Shown here: positions 62,602 to 64,000 of the stretch, piece after piece
Numbering within the stretch: the first letter of the stretch is position 1
How the letters are laid out: each line of letters begins with the position of its first letter
The notes under the pieces: generated by a model
What the model saw: the letters and a program-made list of their open reading frames with translations, nothing else
Told to the model about the DNA's origin: nothing
Database searches by the model: none
Origin: Virgibacillus_N oceani_A
GTDB taxonomy: Bacteria > Bacillota > Bacilli > Bacillales > Amphibacillaceae
Length of the DNA stretch: 64,000 bases
NCBI GenBank assembly: GCA_041521345.1
Contig: JBGOHB010000016.1
Direction: 5' to 3' (one strand)
Position numbers and translations under genes: made by a program

Positions 62602-62787
62602 ATGAGGTACAAGAAAATATTTTCACTTGTCACCTCCGTCTGCAGACTTATAAAACCTTCTCAAAAAATCGGTATTTATGATGATGGAACTTCATTCTGG
62701 ATGACGATGTCAAAAAAGGCTGAAGAATTTATCATTAAGTTAGAAGACACCGAAAGGGATGAGGGTTATGTATGGATATCATTATGA
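62602..62787 (+). CDS. Small ORF, unknown (61 codons)
   Basis: Open frame beginning MRYKKIFSLVTSVCRLIKPS and ending EDTERDEGYVWISL. The ribosome site is weak (CAGGATG close to the start). It overlaps the next small frame. It looks protein-like in composition but is not recognised; expression is uncertain. Confidence 0.35.
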   Translation: MRYKKIFSLVTSVCRLIKPSQKIGIYDDGTSFWMTMSKKAEEFIIKLEDTERDEGYVWISL

Positions 62788-62920
62788 AATGGCGAAAAGT
62801 ATTGCAGAAGGACGACGTGAGCAGGTGAGAAAAAGTGCGGTACAAACAAGAAAAGCGATGAATATGGTTAAAAAGAAAAGAAGAAAAGGAACAGTTCCTT
62901 CATTTATGAAGATAATATAA
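62768..62920 (+). CDS. Small basic protein, unknown (50 residues)
   Basis: A frame starting MYGYHYEMAKSIAEGRREQV and ending with the basic KKKRRKGTVPSFMKII. AAAGGGATGAGGG precedes ATG 62768. The strong positive charge suggests nucleic-acid or membrane binding. Not recognised; it overlaps the end of the 62602 frame by 20 bp, as if coupled. Confidence 0.45.
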   Translation: MYGYHYEMAKSIAEGRREQVRKSAVQTRKAMNMVKKKRRKGTVPSFMKII

Positions 62921-62946
62921 AAACCCCCTTCTTGGAAGAGGAGGCA
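62917..62946 (-). terminator. Terminator of the DUF3891 gene
   Basis: On the minus strand CCTCTTCC and GAAGGGG form a stem followed by TTTTTATAT. Confidence 0.72.
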
Positions 62947-62949
62947 TTC

Positions 62950-63726
62950 CTATGATTCGTACTCATTATTAGCTGTAAGCTTCATTGTTAATTCTTCATA
63001 AGGTGTATTTTTATAAACTTTTATTAATCCATGTTGGGAAATATCCTTTTTAGCTATTTCTTTTTGTTTGAGATGAAAAGTTATTGGTTTATGGAATGGA
63101 AATGGGTCCATGTTGATTGTAGTATCATTTTCCCATGAAAGATGCATTTTCTCTGGAAGGTCCAGTGACTTCGCGAGTGGAATGCCGTCTTTAAAGAAGT
63201 TATGTTCATCTTTTTTGGCAACACCCGGCTCATTTAGGCAAATATATAAGGAAATATTGTCACCCAGCTGCACCATCGCATAATGAAAGTCGAACAATTC
63301 TTTTTGATAGTCAGGGATCGTTTTAATTATTCTTTGCTGACGCTCCTCCTCCTGTCGTACGAAAGCCTGGGCTTCATCAGAAGTATTGTTCACAAGAAAC
63401 CGTTTATAATGCTCACTGCATAAAAGACCGGCGTAATTGTCATGCTCCTCTGCCTTATCGATGCCATTTTTATAAAGGATGATTTTAGGCAGGGGAGGAA
63501 AAGTGACAAACGTATATGGCGCCTTCTCTTTATCATTCCAGAATGGCTGTTTGTCAAAAGGTACCCAACCGATATCATGTTTGTAAATAGCATAATCTAC
63601 GGATGATTTAAACATTTCTCCTTTAAACAGGCTGGCTCTCCAATGTTTCATTATTTCTCCGGAAACATGTGCATGGTTATTCTGTTCAATCATGATAAAT
63701 GAATCATCATGTTCTCTTACAATCAT
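62950..63726 (-). CDS. DUF3891 family protein
   Basis: A 258-residue protein of the DUF3891 family, beginning MIVREHDDSFIMIEQNNHAH and continuing VSGEIMKHW. HDIGWVPFD (about 49-57), a His-Asp pair, and FDFHYAMVQLGDNISLYICL suggest an HD-like or metal-binding fold. Function unknown. ATG 63726 follows AAAGGATG. A mobile element lies 24 bp upstream of the start, so the native promoter may have been displaced. Confidence 0.85.
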   Translation of the reverse strand: MIVREHDDSFIMIEQNNHAHVSGEIMKHWRASLFKGEMFKSSVDYAIYKHDIGWVPFDKQPFWNDKEKAPYTFVTFPPLPKIILYKNGIDKAEEHDNYAGLLCSEHYKRFLVNNTSDEAQAFVRQEEERQQRIIKTIPDYQKELFDFHYAMVQLGDNISLYICLNEPGVAKKDEHNFFKDGIPLAKSLDLPEKMHLSWENDTTINMDPFPFHKPITFHLKQKEIAKKDISQHGLIKVYKNTPYEELTMKLTANNEYES

Positions 63727-63750
63727 TTCAATCGCATCCTTTCCTGACGG

Positions 63751-63919
63751 TTATCGCAGTGTAACTGGCTGGTCGACAAAAGCGCCACGTCCTGTGGCAT
63801 TGTCGGCACTAGCACGTCCTGTGCGTCGTAAGGCTCCCACTTCAAGAATGAAGAAAACATAAAAATGCTAAGTGGGAGATCTAACAGCCAGTAACGGCCC
63901 GATTCGTTCAACTAACATT
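63751..63919 (-). mobile_element. Small palindromic element, copy 3
   Basis: On the minus strand it reads AATGTTAGTTGAACGAATCG, then the long CTCCCACTT/AAGTGGGAG hairpin shared with copy 2, then GCAC-AGGAC-GTGC and GCCAC-AGGAC-GTGGC mini-hairpins, and ends CAGCCAGTTACACTGCG followed by ATAAC. The left hairpin (CATTCAGTGGGGG) of copy 2 is missing or lost. It abuts the ribosome site of the DUF3891 gene. The rest of the window to 64000 holds no gene. Confidence 0.8.
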
Positions 63920-64000
63920 TGTATGAAAACACTTATGAAAATTGCTCTAAAAAGACAACAGGAAAGCAGCTCTCTCAAATTTGATTTTTTGAGAAAATAA

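Noticed and set aside
63723..63911. Second MNESGRYWLLDL frame on the minus strand
   Set aside because: Same mobile-element sequence as at 51 kb; non-coding hairpins.

Overview
The window looks like chromosome of a low-G+C Gram-positive of the Bacillaceae, most likely a salt-tolerant genus near Virgibacillus, Oceanobacillus or Lentibacillus. The evidence is AT-rich DNA, strong GGAGG-type ribosome sites with several TTG starts, a guanine riboswitch, a T-box, YthAB-type cytochrome bd with cydDC, HelD, BmrA, a YusW-like lipoprotein and a BCCT osmolyte carrier. The genus is inference. No rRNA, tRNA, CRISPR array or prophage was seen.

Layout. 1-5.2 kb: end of glnA, then leftward genes for a riboswitch-controlled purine permease plus phosphoribosyltransferase, a membrane-anchored glycerophosphodiesterase and a MATE pump. 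5.5-13.4 kb: an accessory stretch with a DUF899 protein, decayed GNAT and MerR genes, an hslO-merR operon behind a MerR-type promoter, eight exact-length 52-bp tandem repeats, an RDD protein, ung and a lipoprotein. 13.5-19.1 kb: T-box and a type-2 ileS, then arsRBC with its operator. 19.1-26.3 kb: a palindromic mobile element, a guanylate-kinase-like gene with an ABC exporter, and helD. 26.3-33.5 kb: cydABDC and a DUF2089 pair. 33.6-43 kb: a leftward ribA-ribD-HAD operon, an ABC-F gene behind a leader peptide and terminator, a GNAT gene, and a TetR-controlled ABC-2 exporter. 43-53.3 kb: lipoprotein serpin, plsC, Uma2 protein, a BCCT carrier with an RCK_C-like tail, bmrA, a wrecked IS605-type tnpB that itself carries a small inserted element, DedA and EcsC proteins. 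53.3-64 kb: aminotransferase, brnQ, a broken HepT toxin, an AraC regulator with RibD_C-type reductase paralogues, GntR, catalase, a DUF3891 protein and a third copy of the palindromic element.

How the genes fit together. The common theme is stress, transport and antibiotic tolerance: arsenite efflux, IleRS2, ABC-F, BmrA, MATE, an alternative oxidase with its assembly exporter, redox-sensing Hsp33, catalase and osmolyte uptake. Several units carry visible cis-control: guanine riboswitch, T-box, ArsR operator, MerR promoter, TetR operator and an ABC-F attenuator.

The most interesting items for follow-up are the BCCT/RCK_C fusion, the ABC-F leader peptide and terminator, the small mobile element whose mini-hairpins show CAGGACG in their loops (resembling CsrA-binding RNA repeats), the 52-bp repeat array, the ribA-ribD-phosphatase operon, and the self-contained MerR-hslO circuit. 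The window also carries an unusual number of gene wrecks (GNAT, MerR, GDPD, PIN, TnpB, HepT, RibD_C).
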